This document shows positions 18,956 to 32,500 of a stretch of DNA of 64,000 nt, one piece after another. Below the pieces are notes generated by a model, which ran no database searches, was not told the DNA's origin, and was given only the letters and a program-made list of their open reading frames with translations. Origin of the DNA: Sanderia malayensis (lineage: Eukaryota; Cnidaria; Scyphozoa; Semaeostomeae; Pelagiidae); contig RQOL01000532.1 in assembly GCA_013076295.1 (NCBI GenBank), forward strand, positions 2,790,001 to 2,854,000. The letters run 5' to 3'. The position numbers and the translations under genes are program-made. How positions within the stretch are numbered: position 1 is the stretch's first letter; each line of letters begins with the position of its first letter.

Positions 18956-20579
18956 TAAATTAATTAATATTATAGTTTAATATTTTTGTATTATATTGCT
19001 TAATGGACAATAATAATATGTGGTTCAAGTGTTTTTAGAATAATTTTACAATTCAAATTTCTCATTTGGGATTCCTAGAGTAATTGAAAAAACCTTCATT
19101 CATATATTAAACTTATCTTTATTTTTGTTGGGTAAAAAATTGGGGAATATGGTATTATTTTATTAACAATTGGTTGTCAATGTAAAATGTAAAAAATCAA
19201 AAACAGGATTAAATCCAGATTCTTTTTAAGATGATTAATCTTTTCTTCCAACAATTTTCTCATTTCCCTGATTTATTTCAAGGTCAGATTTGTGGTATCA
19301 TAAATTATTGTTTGAGTTCAAAAAGGTTTGAAGATAAAAATTTATTTTGACATGTTTGAAAACAATTGACATACAGGTATTTCTAAATCTTCTGTTGCAC
19401 AAAATTTCAATATATTCAGTAATCACAAAACATCACAGCGATCACAATTATGTAATCACCCAAATCACGGCAATCATTAATACAATACTCATTGAAATCA
19501 AGCAGCTTTTGTTGGTAACGAAGGAAAATCATTAAGGCGTGACAACAAGGCAATAAGTTAATCCCTTCTTAATATTGATTAACTGTACAAAGAATCCTTT
19601 CCCCAAGGTTGCTGATTGTCTTTGATTTGAAACTATGCTTCCTTCAAATAGTATTAATTCGTACTTTCTTCTAAAGCAAACTTCCGAACAATGTAATATC
19701 ATGGGCTTTCAGCATTTTCAATAAATGCACTTCTGAGTACTCATAGCTATAATTTTGAGAATTATTCGAGTCTTAATTGTATATCAGCTATCGAGGTCCA
19801 AATGTCGTTTCGGCTAAAGAGTAAATACTGCAGTCTGAAGCCCACTTAAAATGGTCAAGAGAATCAATAAAATACTTTACGATTGTTGACTCAGAAAAAG
19901 GTTAAAAAATCGATTGTTAAATATTATCACGTTTCTAAAAGAGTCCAAAATTTGTCAAATGCACACTGAATTCCTCTCAATGTAGACGCAAAATACCGCA
20001 TAAAAAGCTTTCGAAATGCGAATAGTAAGTCTCTAAGTAGCCACGCTTGAAGCTGTCGCGTGAATAAAATGCAACAAGATTTTAAATTATTTATAACATC
20101 AAAACTTCTATCCTTCAACACACTTCGTTTTGATAAATTTTGTGATTTCAAAATCGCTTTATTATAAGTTGGTTGGAGATTACAGCTTTATTTGACCACG
20201 TGATCGATACAAGCCAATCACGCAGCGTTGTTTCGTATGCAAATTATCATTGCCTATTGTTTTGATTTCAGCCCGAAATGAGTTGATGGCAGACGGTTGA
20301 TTCACTCTTCGGAACACCTTTGTAAAAATTATCTTCAAAGATATTGCTTTCGTACATTTATAAAAGATTGTTTTTGCAGTATAAATTTGAAGAATTCTAA
20401 AAGAAGTTACGCTCGTTGTTTAGGCGTTATATGACCCTGGCGAAGAGTTTTCACAGATGTATATCAACTTTTCGCCGTGTTGTGTTGAAAGTATTTTAAT
20501 GCTGGGCCTGACAACTGACTGGAATATAATTTAACCGCAGATTCCGTGTTATCGTTCGCTGTTTGTGTTGTCGAGAAAC
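18956..20579. other. Spacer between transporter and Flamingo genes
   Basis: AT-rich 3' region of the transporter, with an AATAAA near 19720, followed by the probable Flamingo promoter and 5' untranslated region. No gene is recognised. The open frame at 19927-20151 on the minus strand has no recognisable features. Confidence 0.5.
20197..20244 (+). promoter_or_regulatory. Cluster of promoter-like motifs upstream of Flamingo
   Basis: Within 48 bp lie a CACGTG E-box (20197), a CCAAT box (20214) and an ATGCAAAT POU octamer (20237), about 340-380 bp upstream of the Flamingo start codon. Each motif is short and could occur by chance; the clustering is suggestive only. Confidence 0.3.
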
Positions 20580-23500
20580 ATGGAAAGACACAAAAATTAC
20601 ATCGTATTTATTTGTTTATTACTAAGTTATGTTTACAGGACTACGTTGGGAAGCAGTATCTCAGATTTATCGGAGGAAAAGAACGATATGTTAAAAGTTG
20701 CTGACGGTTTTATGGAAGGTTGGACGTCGTATGCTATCGAGGATAATTTAGATCCTTTGTTATCATCAAGACTATTTGTCGACTCAACGAATGGCAGTGT
20801 TTACATCGATAAAAGTTCGTTTTGTAAACTACAAAATGGATACAGCCATTTACCAGTTTATAGTTTCTTGTCTGTGAACGCAAACCATGAAATTGGATTA
20901 ATCCGAATGGTTTCATTATACAAAGACCAAGGCGTGATATGCAACCATTCCTTAAACAAAATACCCAAAAATCACAACTCGGACAACACCGTCACTCTTA
21001 TTGTTCCCAATGAGATGCTAACCAACTCGATTCCTGTTGATTTTAGGCCTTTATTTTCGGTAAAAACAGAATACCCGCTTGAAGTTGGCTTCAAATTTCA
21101 TTTATGTACTGGAAGGAACGACTCCGATGCAGGGCCTATCCTGCACGTGCAGAAAAGTTTACAGGAAATTGCACATAAATGTTCGTCAAGAAACGAAAAA
21201 TTTCTCAACTTAATCGCAGCAGTAAAAGGTGAAATTATCGAGGAATTGGGCGTGAAAGTCCTGCTTCAAAAGGATTACGAGAAAAGTTTAAAACTAAGAA
21301 AGAGAAGCAAAAGGAGCCTTGACCCTTTGTTCCCAAGAAGACAGTATGTTATACCGGTGAAGGAAAACGAAAAAGTTGGCTTCAAAATAACAACCATACA
21401 AGTTGAGCCATCCTCTGTACCAGGCACCACAATCACCTACTCAATAAGCCCTTCAAATATTGGCTTTCAAATCAATGCCCAAACTGGGGACATCACCTTG
21501 ACCAGTAAACTTGATTTTGAAATCAAGCAATTGTACACATTGTGGGTTAGGACTGCAACTGATGCAACTCGACTTCAAATCAAAGTCATCGATGTTAACG
21601 ATAATGACCCTGTGTTCGAAAGAAACCCGTACACGATCAGCATTTACGAGAATATCAAGAGCACAGAGTCGATCCTTGATGTTAAAGCTACAGACAAGGA
21701 CTCAACATCAAATGGGGAGATAAGGTACAGCATTGTCAACCCAGGTGGTGTCAATAAAGCATTCGATATTGATGAGTATAGTGGGCAGATATTTCTGCCA
21801 AATACACGCTTGGATCGAGAGAAAACTGATAAATACGAATTGATAGTGAAAGCAGAAGATCTTGGCGAAACGAAGCGATCTTCAACTACCAAGGTTATCA
21901 TAACGATTTTGGATGTTAATGATAATAGCCCTGTTTTTGAGAAACCAGAATATACCAAATCAATTTCGGAGAAAACGGGGGTAGGGGAGAGAGTCCTGAC
22001 TGTGAAAGCTCTTGATAAGGATGAGGGCACCAACAGCAAATTGAGTTATGTTATTTTCAATGATTACTCAAATCCTGTGGTGTCTAAGTTTGACATGAAC
22101 AGACTTACTGGTGAAATAACATTGAAGCAAAAGTTGGATTATGAGAATGAACGTGAGCGATCTATACGCTTCACGGTCGATGCAACAGATGCTGGAATAC
22201 CCCCCAAAAAGGGCTCAGCATTTGTCAGTATAAGTGTCACTGATGATAACGACAATGCCCCAATATTTAGGTCGGGCTGTGTGGAGTATGTTTTTGAGAA
22301 TGCTGCTATCGGGGACACTGTTTGCACCGTATCTGCCTCGGACCGAGATTCCTCTGCTCCTAATAATGAAGTTCTCTATACATTGGATAACGCACCAAAG
22401 AATCTGCCATTTATAGTTGATTATGACACGGGGCAGGTTAAAGTGTCAGCAGCCCTTGACTACGACAATCCGGACACCAGGAAGTTTGAATTTGCAATCA
22501 AAGCAAGTGACAAGGGAAATCCAATTAAATCTTCCACAACAAATGCAAGAATAACACTGAAAAACGTCAATGACAATTACCCGAAATTCTCCAAGCCAAA
22601 CTACAAGGTTTCCATCCCAGAGACAACAAGACCTGGTGATTCCATCCTTCAACTCTCTGCCACTGATGTGGACCAGCCTGGTAGCACCGAGTTCCAATAC
22701 TCCATCATCAAAGGCAATGAGAAGAACTGTTTCTCGATCACAGATAACAAAATCTACGTGCAATGCAATCTTAATTATGACATCGATAAATTGTTCAACC
22801 TGACTGTCGAAGTAAAAGACTCTGGTGCACTCGGAAAACAATTCAGTACCCAAACGTACGCATTGGTACAGATCAGCGACGCAAACACGCATGCGCCCCT
22901 CTTCCGCAAGACGTCACTCATCCCCTCGATCAGTGAAGATGCGCCAATTGGCACACTTGTATTCAACGTGTCCGCCACAGATTTGGACTCGGGTATCAAC
23001 GGCAAGATATCGTATTCACTTATCAATAGTGATGGGTACTTTAAGATAGACGCAGTCACGGGTGAAGTGAGGACTGTGAAGGAGCTTAACAGCGAGACGC
23101 TGCAAAAACACGAGTTGAGAGTGATGGCCAGAGATCACGGTATCCCCATGAAGTCATCTATCCACATGTGGACAATCACTGTTACAGATATCAATGACAA
23201 TGCACCAATCTTCCAGAAACTCGTTTACCGAGAAAGCGTGATGGAAGATGTCGTCGTTGGTTCGTTTCTTCTGCGTGTCAGGGCTTTCGATGTCGATTCA
23301 GACTTCAACAACAGGCAGATTGTCTACAGCATGTCACCAGAGCGTGAGTTTTTATGCCTTATTTTCTCCATAATATTATCTATTATCGTGTCTTTCAAGG
23401 AAAGCCAATTGTCCTTACATTGAATCAGAATAGACACCCCCTCATTATTGGCACCTCTTTATTGTGGATTATAAAGGTGTATCTTATTAGAACGACCCAC

Positions 23501-26500
23501 TAGAGGGACAATTAGCTGTTCTTTACCGCACTTTTTGGCACACCACGCTCGAGTTCTTAGCCTCTCATTGGTTTGTGGATAGCCATCATTAGGCAACGTT
23601 GTGGCATATTATATGGTCACCCTATGTCTATTATTTATGCATATTGTAGCCCTGTGTGCACGGCCACCCCAGTTAATTAAGTTAATGCTGGTCAAGTCTT
23701 TATTTTAAAGACGTAATTTATTTCGTCTCTGAGCCCTCGATATACCTAGATGTGGTTTCAACGGGACAGAAGTGAGTCGATAAGCCCATAAAGCACCGTC
23801 TATGCAAGTTCATTTGTTTCGCGCGTTTTCTTCGCACTTCTGATATTGTTTTCGTATGAATTTGGATTTCATATCGCAAAACCGGCGTCATTTATTTACC
23901 AGTTTCGACGAAATCGTCCGTTAAATGCCCCTAATGCTGTTTGTTCTAATCAAGCTTGTTATGCGACACGGTTGAAGCATTTTTTTGCAAGCACGTACAA
24001 TCTGTATTGATCTTGGATTTGGTTCTGTTTATTTATCGTACACTTCGTCAACAGCCATCCTCCCAAAATGTCGGTATGCACAGGGTGCTCATTGTGTAAT
24101 TGAATGCAATTCCAAGGACATAGGGTGTAGAGGAAATGTTTTGAAGCTTTGAGAAATATTTTTGCTCTTTGCGAAAACATATAACAGGAAGATGGAGTCG
24201 AGACCTGAATTCTAGTTATGCTCCTCTTTTCCGACAGCAATTAGAATTTCCTCGCATTCTTTTTGCATTTATTGGAAGTCAATGCGAGCGGAAAATTTGA
24301 AATTTGTCACCAATTCATTCAAAATCTTCTAAAAACAATAATCATTTTTAATTTACATTGCATTTCCTCAAACGAAATAATTGATTTTGTTCTCGGTTTC
24401 CTCCACTTCCACGATACTTTTTCTCCACCCTCATTTGAGTGGAATTTTTGGCATTCAAAAATATAATAAAAATAAAAAAAAGAACCATTCAAAAATAAAA
24501 TAAAAATAAAAACAAGAACCATTCAAAAATAAAATAAAAATAAAAACAAGAACCATGTCAAGACGAAGATGTTTCCACCAAACAATCCTAAACTGTTAAG
24601 TGAATTAATTATTGCAAAAGATAGCAATATATAGCAAATAAAGAACAAGATGCTTTGACTTTGAAAAACACGCAGTTTCTTATTCAGTATTTGCTTTGGT
24701 TCCCATGTCGGTGTGTTTATGGATACTATTAAATTGAGTTCAATGCAAGTTAAACCATTGTATCTTGTTTTACAAAGCAATTGATAAACCAATGCTGTGC
24801 CGTACGAACCGCGAATCGTTTAAACATATCAAGACCGAGTTTTATCAGCATTGCGGTAAACTCAGACCTCCATCTTCCGACGACCGCAAGTGTTTCAAGA
24901 ATGTTAAATTTTTAAGAGATATCCCAAATGATGTTGATATTGGGCCTATGTCTCGCGAATTCACCGCTATTCCTTCGACTATACCTTTAATCACTGATAT
25001 TATGGACTTATATTCGCGCAATTCCCGGGCAACTAAAAGTTTTCCAACGGGGACCGAATAAGTTGAGAAATTGATATTTTACGTGACAGATTGAAAAAAG
25101 AAATCTTGCCGACCAAAATAGTCCGCGACTCGCGAGTACTACCCCAATGGCCCCCGGGCTACTAAGTTACGCTACAACGGCCCCAACTTGAGCTAGTGCC
25201 TCAATGCTGATTATAGTTATGTATGATATTGATCTATTTGTTTCACTTGTTCCAGTTTAATTATTCGGTAGAACCACGGCAAGCTAGTCAATAGTGCTCC
25301 ACCTCTGCACTCTATTTTTAACTGACGATTTAAACGGCCAATCCAGGGTGTAATTGCATTTCAAGTATCTGTTATATCGTCAACTGCGTGTGCTTTAATA
25401 GTGTGCAAGTGATTACATTGTAAATCCCACATGTTCTTTGGTTCGCCCGTCATTGCACTGATGATCTTAACAGGCCGCATAAATGATTAAAACTGGGCCT
25501 TGAGTTTAAATTCAAGCCTTTAGCGCAAATTCCAAGCATCCAATCCCAGGAAATCCAGATTTATTTGTTTGAATGGCTGTCACGAATGCATGAAAGCAAG
25601 TTGATTCGATTACGCCATTAATGGATATGCGCCATTATGTATATGCGCCATTATGTTTGTGCGCCATTATTAATAAAGAGAATCGCCGTAGTGTACGGAA
25701 TGATTTCAGAGATCAGTATTATTTTTTGAAATTAAATATGCCTCATGTGTTTGTTAACTCGTGTTATATAAGGATGAATGGCTGAACAAAGTGCGGAATC
25801 GTTGCAGGTGAATGTGCGTCAGGACAGCTGCGTTATTGATGCACGTTATGTATCAGACTGCGATTAAGATTAGAAGGGAGAGAGAGGTTCGAACAGAGAA
25901 AGGAGTTCTCGTTTGCTGTTTTCAGTTTTCGGGGCAGCTGTGAGCGATACAGTCATTTTATTAATATTTCAATATCTGTTTGAGGATTAACATAATCCTT
26001 TTGTTTTCACTTTAATGAATTAACCAAATGGATAACAGGGTGCTTTATTTTTGAATCAATTTTGAAGCAAGCAGGTTTTGCCCCCGCGAGGGATAAAGCG
26101 ATATATTTACATGGGATGTGGCTCATAATTGCCACGCGGTAGGTCGGCTTAAAATGGTGCACTTTGTGGAAGTAAGCCATATTGAAGTCTACTTCATTGT
26201 TTCTTCAGTTTGCTAGCTTGATGTCCGGGTTTTTGCACCGCGGGTGTGACCTGTTCGATCTGCCTCCCTTTCATGCTCGCAACAGGGCGACCATAGAAGT
26301 CCGCGCATTCTTATCAGATTTGTAATTGCATCCCAGCATGCAGCATTGATTAATAATGAATGCGCAATGGAATGGTTTCATTGATAAGAAGTTATGGACC
26401 AACAGTCCCTCTGTGTTTATCTTGCACGATGTATTGTCGAAACGATAACTTGTGTTATTGACAAGAGTTCAATCAACCTCTGACTCAAATATGTTGGAAT

Positions 26501-29500
26501 GGAGAATAGTGGAGACCTTATAAATGGATCGTTAATTTTCCAATCGGCTTTGCGCGTTTATGGATGGCAGAAACACTAATCCTAATGACATTATCCATAT
26601 TGATGGGCAATAGTATTCAATTAATCTGAGATTAATATTGTCTCTATGTGATGGAAGACAATGGTCGCAATGTTAGGATGATATTGTCTCTATCAAGGGA
26701 CAATGCTCGTGTAATTTGGGTGCCACCCATCGTTGTTTCGAGGTTGAATGTAATAAGTTGCTTTCTCAAAGACATATATTGGCGCAGCCTACAGTTATAG
26801 GTACGCAAGTTCCAACAAATACTTTTTTCGCGAGCAACAACAAGAACATAAATGAACGAGGCACAGGGAGCCGGAGTGTATTGTGCACACTTTTTTGTGA
26901 GAATTTAGTTGATCGAGGCCCAGGATATCGGGACACAAATTCTTTTAAATAGAAGAATAATGTAAGAATAAAGCCAGACTCGCAAACAGGACGAAGATTT
27001 GTTCTTTATCTGAGCTCTCTCTCTCGTAAAGCAAAACAAGGATAGCCGGTTAAGAATAGTTTAAGATTTAAGGCTCGGAAAGTTTTTGAAAATATTGAGC
27101 TTCGGCAAAAAATTATTATTCTTACAAAGAAAGTGCATTGCAATATTATAAATAGACTTTTGATTTGAGTCCTACTGTTATTGTTGTATTTGCTCTTTTG
27201 TAATCGAGTAGTTCAGTTATGTTGCGTTTGAATAAGGCCACTTGTCTATCACCCCGTTTGAGCTGAAAAGCTAACATCTGTGTTCGTTGGCCTAATATCA
27301 TGTTTGCTTCTCTCTTCAAGACAATGGAAACGGCACGTTTTACATCAAGACAGAAGGTCGTTACGGCACAGTGCGCAACTCCAAGAAACTTGACAGAGAA
27401 AAAATCGACAAGTACGAGCTGGTTGTCTACGCAACTGATAAAGGTTCACCACCGCGCAACTCGTCGGCAAAGATCATGTTGACTGTTAATGACGTCATGG
27501 ATAGTCCTCCTGTATTCGATAAGTCTTTGTATAACGTTACGTTGAAGGAGAATTTCCAGAGTGGAGAGAAGATTATCGATGTCCGAGCCACGACGGCCGA
27601 CTTTCACAAGAACTCTGAGATTTCCTATCTGATTAATCGAGGTCTGGAAGGCTCCATGTTTACAATTGATGGGTTTACTGGTGAGATCAGCTTGAGACAA
27701 GGCCGCAGTCTTGATTACGAGACGAAGAAGGAGTATCGTTTCGGCGTTACGGCATATTACGGCACGACAGGATTCGAAGCTACGACGACAGTCGTCGTAA
27801 AACTGGAGGATTTGAACGACAACGTCCCGACACTGGAGCCGTTCAATATTTTCATCAACTACTTTCAGGATAAGTTTCCAAAGGGCGCAGCTGTTAAAAT
27901 ACCGGCCTACGACAAGGATGTAAATGATGTATTGAGCTATGAGATTCGCGGCGGCGATGGACGAAAGTACGTCAAATTGGACCCGAAAACAGGCAACCTG
28001 ACATTCATGTCGAACATCGAGAATGTCGGAAGCGAGGTTAGGATTGACGTGCGAGTGTCGGATGGGACATTCGACAACGACGGAGAAGGCTCAATCACTC
28101 CAACACTTGTCACCAACGAAACGATCAATAATTTGGTTCGCATTGTACTGAATGATATGACAGTGACCAGTTTTTTGTCTTCTGCCAACATCAAGCTGTT
28201 TCGTAAAGCATTCGCAGACGCCGTCGGCTGCAATAAACGCCTTGTTTTTATAGTCGGTGTTCAAGTCTACACGTCGCATTTGGCCACGGACAATAAGCCC
28301 AAAGTGAAGATATCAGTTACCGCGCGGAAGGAACGAACGGGCGGACCGTTTTTCACGCCGAAACACATGAAAGATAGTCTGTATTTGAACAAAGTCCGAT
28401 TTACAAAGACTATGGGAAAAGAGGTGGTGAGCTTTGATGATGGAGATGAACTCTGGTGCGGCATAGAATCCTGCGATAATTACAAAAATTGTCGAATGAA
28501 AGTCACGTATATAGACAAACCTGGTTATGCCGCGCGGCCCATAGTCACCGCTACGACGGTTTTTTGGGGCATCGAAGCAAAGACGACGCCCAGCTGTGTC
28601 TGTCCGCGAGGATACCGCGACCGAGTTGTCGGACGGATGATATCGAAGTGCGCCGTACCATTCAATCTGTGCTACTCGAATCCTTGTAAATCTAATGGCC
28701 GCTGCGTAAGCACGGGCACAGGATATGCGTGCATATGTAAACGAGGATACGCGGGCAAGAACTGTGATATCGACATGAATCAATCAACGTGCCCGAGTAA
28801 TCCCGCGGGTGTGTGCTTGAACAGTGGAGTATGCGCACCTGATCTAGTTAACGATGGTTTAAAATGCGTTTGCACTGCTTCGAGTTCTGATCACACATCG
28901 AGGTGTCAGCTCACAACTCGGAGTTTTTCTGCTGGTTCTTATCTGTCCTTTACAGGTATGTTTTGCTATTTATAATACATAGTTGTCTCTTGTTATCTCG
29001 AACTCGCAGGGGAAATGAAAATTTGTTCGACAAAGCGGGAGTTCGAGATAGTGCACGAGTCTGGCTTGATTTGCCATACCCAATGACTTATAAGTCCCCA
29101 GCTTTTCAGATGGAATAACTAACTAGTCGCTCCAATCCAACTTGTTACCTGTCAAGGTCTTCTTTGTTGGAAGTGAACAGTAGCCGTTAGAGTGGACTAA
29201 AAGCTGCTGCAAGCTTTAATGCGTATAAAGACCTAACTGTAACTTTAACGTCTTTCCTAGGGCTGACAAAGAGTCGTTGGAAGTTGTTAATCTCTTTGGA
29301 ATTCGCAACATCATTGGCCAATGCTGTTTTACTGTACAATGGACGGTATAGCGAGAAGAGAGATTTTTTAGCAATTCGCATTAAGGAAGGACAAGTTGAG
29401 TTGGTGTTTTCGTTGTACGAAAATCCAGTTGTGGTCAGATCTTACGTCGATGGAGGAGTCAGTGATGGGTCGTGGAAGAAAGTCACCATTGCCTTTGAAA

Positions 29501-32500
29501 ATAAGGTATGTGATTACGTAGTGTTTTCTCTCTTTATTCGACGCTCGCTATTATATGAGATAGGGAGTAAGTGTCTTCAGAGGAAGAAGGGTTATTAAAG
29601 AGAAGTGTTACTTGTAGAATAAAGGATATTGGAGAAAGGAGGCCCCGTTCGAAGGAGTGGTATTAGAGAGAGGATACCCCGTTGGAAGGAGGGATATTAG
29701 AGAGAGGAGACCCCGTCGGAAAGATGGATATCAAGGAGAGGAGGCTACGTTGGAAGGAGTGGTATTAGAGCAAGAAAATACCCTGTTGGAAGGAGGGAAG
29801 TGAGAGAGAGAAACCGGCAAGGTGTTTTAATAATGAGAGATTGTCTTATGGAATCACGTCATGTTATAATGAGCTTAAATTTCTTATTCAGATTGGCCGC
29901 ATTGCTGTTGGTAAAGACTGTGATATTGAGATGGCAACTCTTGCCAATGCCGACACTAAAAGGAAATACTGTGCTGGCAGTAAAACCTTCCTAAGCAAGG
30001 GTTTTAAGTACGTACCTAGAATTCGTACTGTTTAGTAAAGATTAATCAGGCATATCAAAGCCTTTGTGAAGCTACAAATAGGTAAATTGGTATTTGATAC
30101 AGCATTTGAACTGTATTGCCTTTTCCATTCCAGCTCCTTGGATCTCAGCGCCCCGTTTCACATCGGAGGACATCCTAACCTCGGCTTCAGTATGAGAATA
30201 CCGAACTGGGATTTCATTGGCTGCATTCGTAATGTCTACATCGATCACATGCTGCTCGACTTGCAAAAACCGTTACAGCAGAATCTCACTAGTCCCGGAT
30301 GTCCCGATTCGAAGAAGGATTTCTGTGTCGGGTCGCCCTGTGTCCACGGAACGTGTGTTACGACCTTGGGTGGTTTTAAATGTGATTGTAAGGATGGATA
30401 CGTAGGAAAGCTGTGTAATATTGGTGAGTACCAAACAGTAATCCACCCTGATTTGTCACCGAGGTCCTATAGCAAACATTGTATTATCTTGAGTTTAACA
30501 GGGGGGACACATCTTGTTAAAGCTAGGATCGTGTTAATGAAGTCTCTTTATCGTAGATTTGAAGTCTAAATCACCAGTAGTTCGATTCGAGACTGGAGCC
30601 TCAGTATTGTTCACGAACCTCGTTTACACTCTCAAGGCGCCAGTGACGTCAGTGGCAGCGGAAATGAGCGTGAGAACGAGGCAAACAGAGTCTGTCCTCA
30701 TTCACCAGGAGATTGACGGGAAGAGCGCCTATCTCAAGGTAATGTCAAGTGAACTCCCGGCTAAGTATACAGTATGCCGGCTTAGTTCAATGTGGATCGT
30801 GTAACAGGACGGGGGTTTAGTAAAAACGGATTCCTTTGTGTTTAAATACAGTACAGTAAAAACCCGCATGTAGGAACCTGTAAATTTCCATCCAGCCTAT
30901 TGTTCTGAGACAATAGGCTTTTGTTTCTTCTATTGTTTTGAGCAGAAATATCATCTAGAAGGTTCTTAATCCACTGGCTCTTACATTCGGGTTTTTACTG
31001 TATGCTTTATTGATAATCGATGTCTTCTTATTACTGTAGATTGTAAGTGGTTCGCTAAAGTACTTTTGCGATGCTAAAGAGATGGCCAACCTTTCATCTG
31101 CGTTCCTTTCCGATGGTCAATGGCATCATGTGAAAGTCAGACTCGATTCAAAGAGCATCCAACTGTCTCAAGACTACGAGCGACATCATGTGACCAGGTC
31201 GCACCACTTGAAGATCGATTCAAAGCCAATCAAATTTCTATCAGTTGGTGGGGTAAGACAGAGTCAAACAGTTACCCAAGGATTTCTAGGCTGTCTGCAA
31301 GGTATGCACGTTTTTCTACGCTGTGATCATTCAGAATCAGATTGGGGTCGAGAGAATTCTTGACTTGATTTGAAAACTGTTCGTTTGAACTGATAGCAGG
31401 TTCTTTATAACGTTTATTACCAGGCTTGTCATCAAACTGAATATCAGACGTACTGAGGCTTTTCTAGGCTAACTATCAGCCTTTCTATGGTTTACTATCA
31501 GGCTTACCACCAATCTTATCTTCAAGTCGAATATCAGACTTACTGGGGCCTTTTTAGGCTAACTATCAGCCTTTCTATGGTTTACTATCAGGCTTACCAC
31601 CAGTCTTATCTTTAAGTCGAATATCAGACTTACTGGGGCTTTTTAGGCTAACTATCAGCCTTTCTATGGTTTACTATCAAGCTTGCCATCAAGTCGAATA
31701 TCAGTCTTACTATCAACCCTACCCAGGCTAATTCACTTGCTAGCGATCTTACCGAGCCCATTTTTCTCTAGGCTTCCTAACTAATGGTATCTACCAGACC
31801 ATCCAAGGACAAAACATTAGACCAGGCTGTCAATCGAAGTCCCAATGTGGATCATGTGGTACTGGTAAATGCTCAGGCGGATGGGACAAGGAGGTGTGTG
31901 AATGCGCCAAAGGGTACACTGGGCCTAACTGTGAAGATGTCTGCCAGTTAAAGCCGTGCCTTAATGAAGGTGTCTGTAAGAGATCAAGCACAGCTATTCA
32001 TGGGTTTATTTGTGACTGTAAAGCATCGTTCACAGGTATGTAGCTACTTTGCTTGCTTTCACCTCCTGTCGCCCTTGTCATTTGCTTGTTGAATCAATGG
32101 GAAATATGGCATTTTTCAGGGGGGTCCTCAAAATTTCAACTCTGTTGAAGTCAATGTGATGCTTTCAATTGTAGCCAAGAACTTTTCTTTATCTAAATCC
32201 ATTGCAGGTACTTTGGTAAATACACAGTGAAAATCCTCTTCGATCGATATCCAATCAATCGATGTAGCAAACTTTAAAACGGATTCTTCAATCTCTTGTA
32301 TCGTGTGTAATGCGTATAGGTGTTTACACGTTTATTTTTGCGTTTTACATAGGTGTGCGATGCGAGACGAAGATGTCGACAGTTTGTGAAGACGGGTATT
32401 ATGGTCTGCCTGGTAAAGGACTCTGTGGACCGTGTAACTGCGATGTGCGCCGATCGTTCCATCCAAAATGTGATAAAACGTCTGGCAAGTGTTTCTGCAA

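Larger units (their letters stand above)
20580..28400 (+). other. Flamingo N-terminus and cadherin repeats (domain map)
   Basis: Exon 1 and the start of exon 2 encode the cadherin array. After the RSKR site, calcium-linker motifs appear in the order VNDNDP, VNDNSP, DNDNAP, VNDNYP, a degenerate ANTHAP, INDNAP, then VMDSPP and LNDNVP in exon 2, followed by a ninth repeat. The seventh repeat is split by the 4-kb intron 1, with the codon divided after its first base. Nine repeats match CELSR proteins of other animals. Confidence 0.85.

Noticed and set aside
20565..20579. Five extra N-terminal codons for Flamingo from a GTG
   Set aside because: GTG is not a likely eukaryotic initiator; the ATG at 20580 gives a normal signal peptide.
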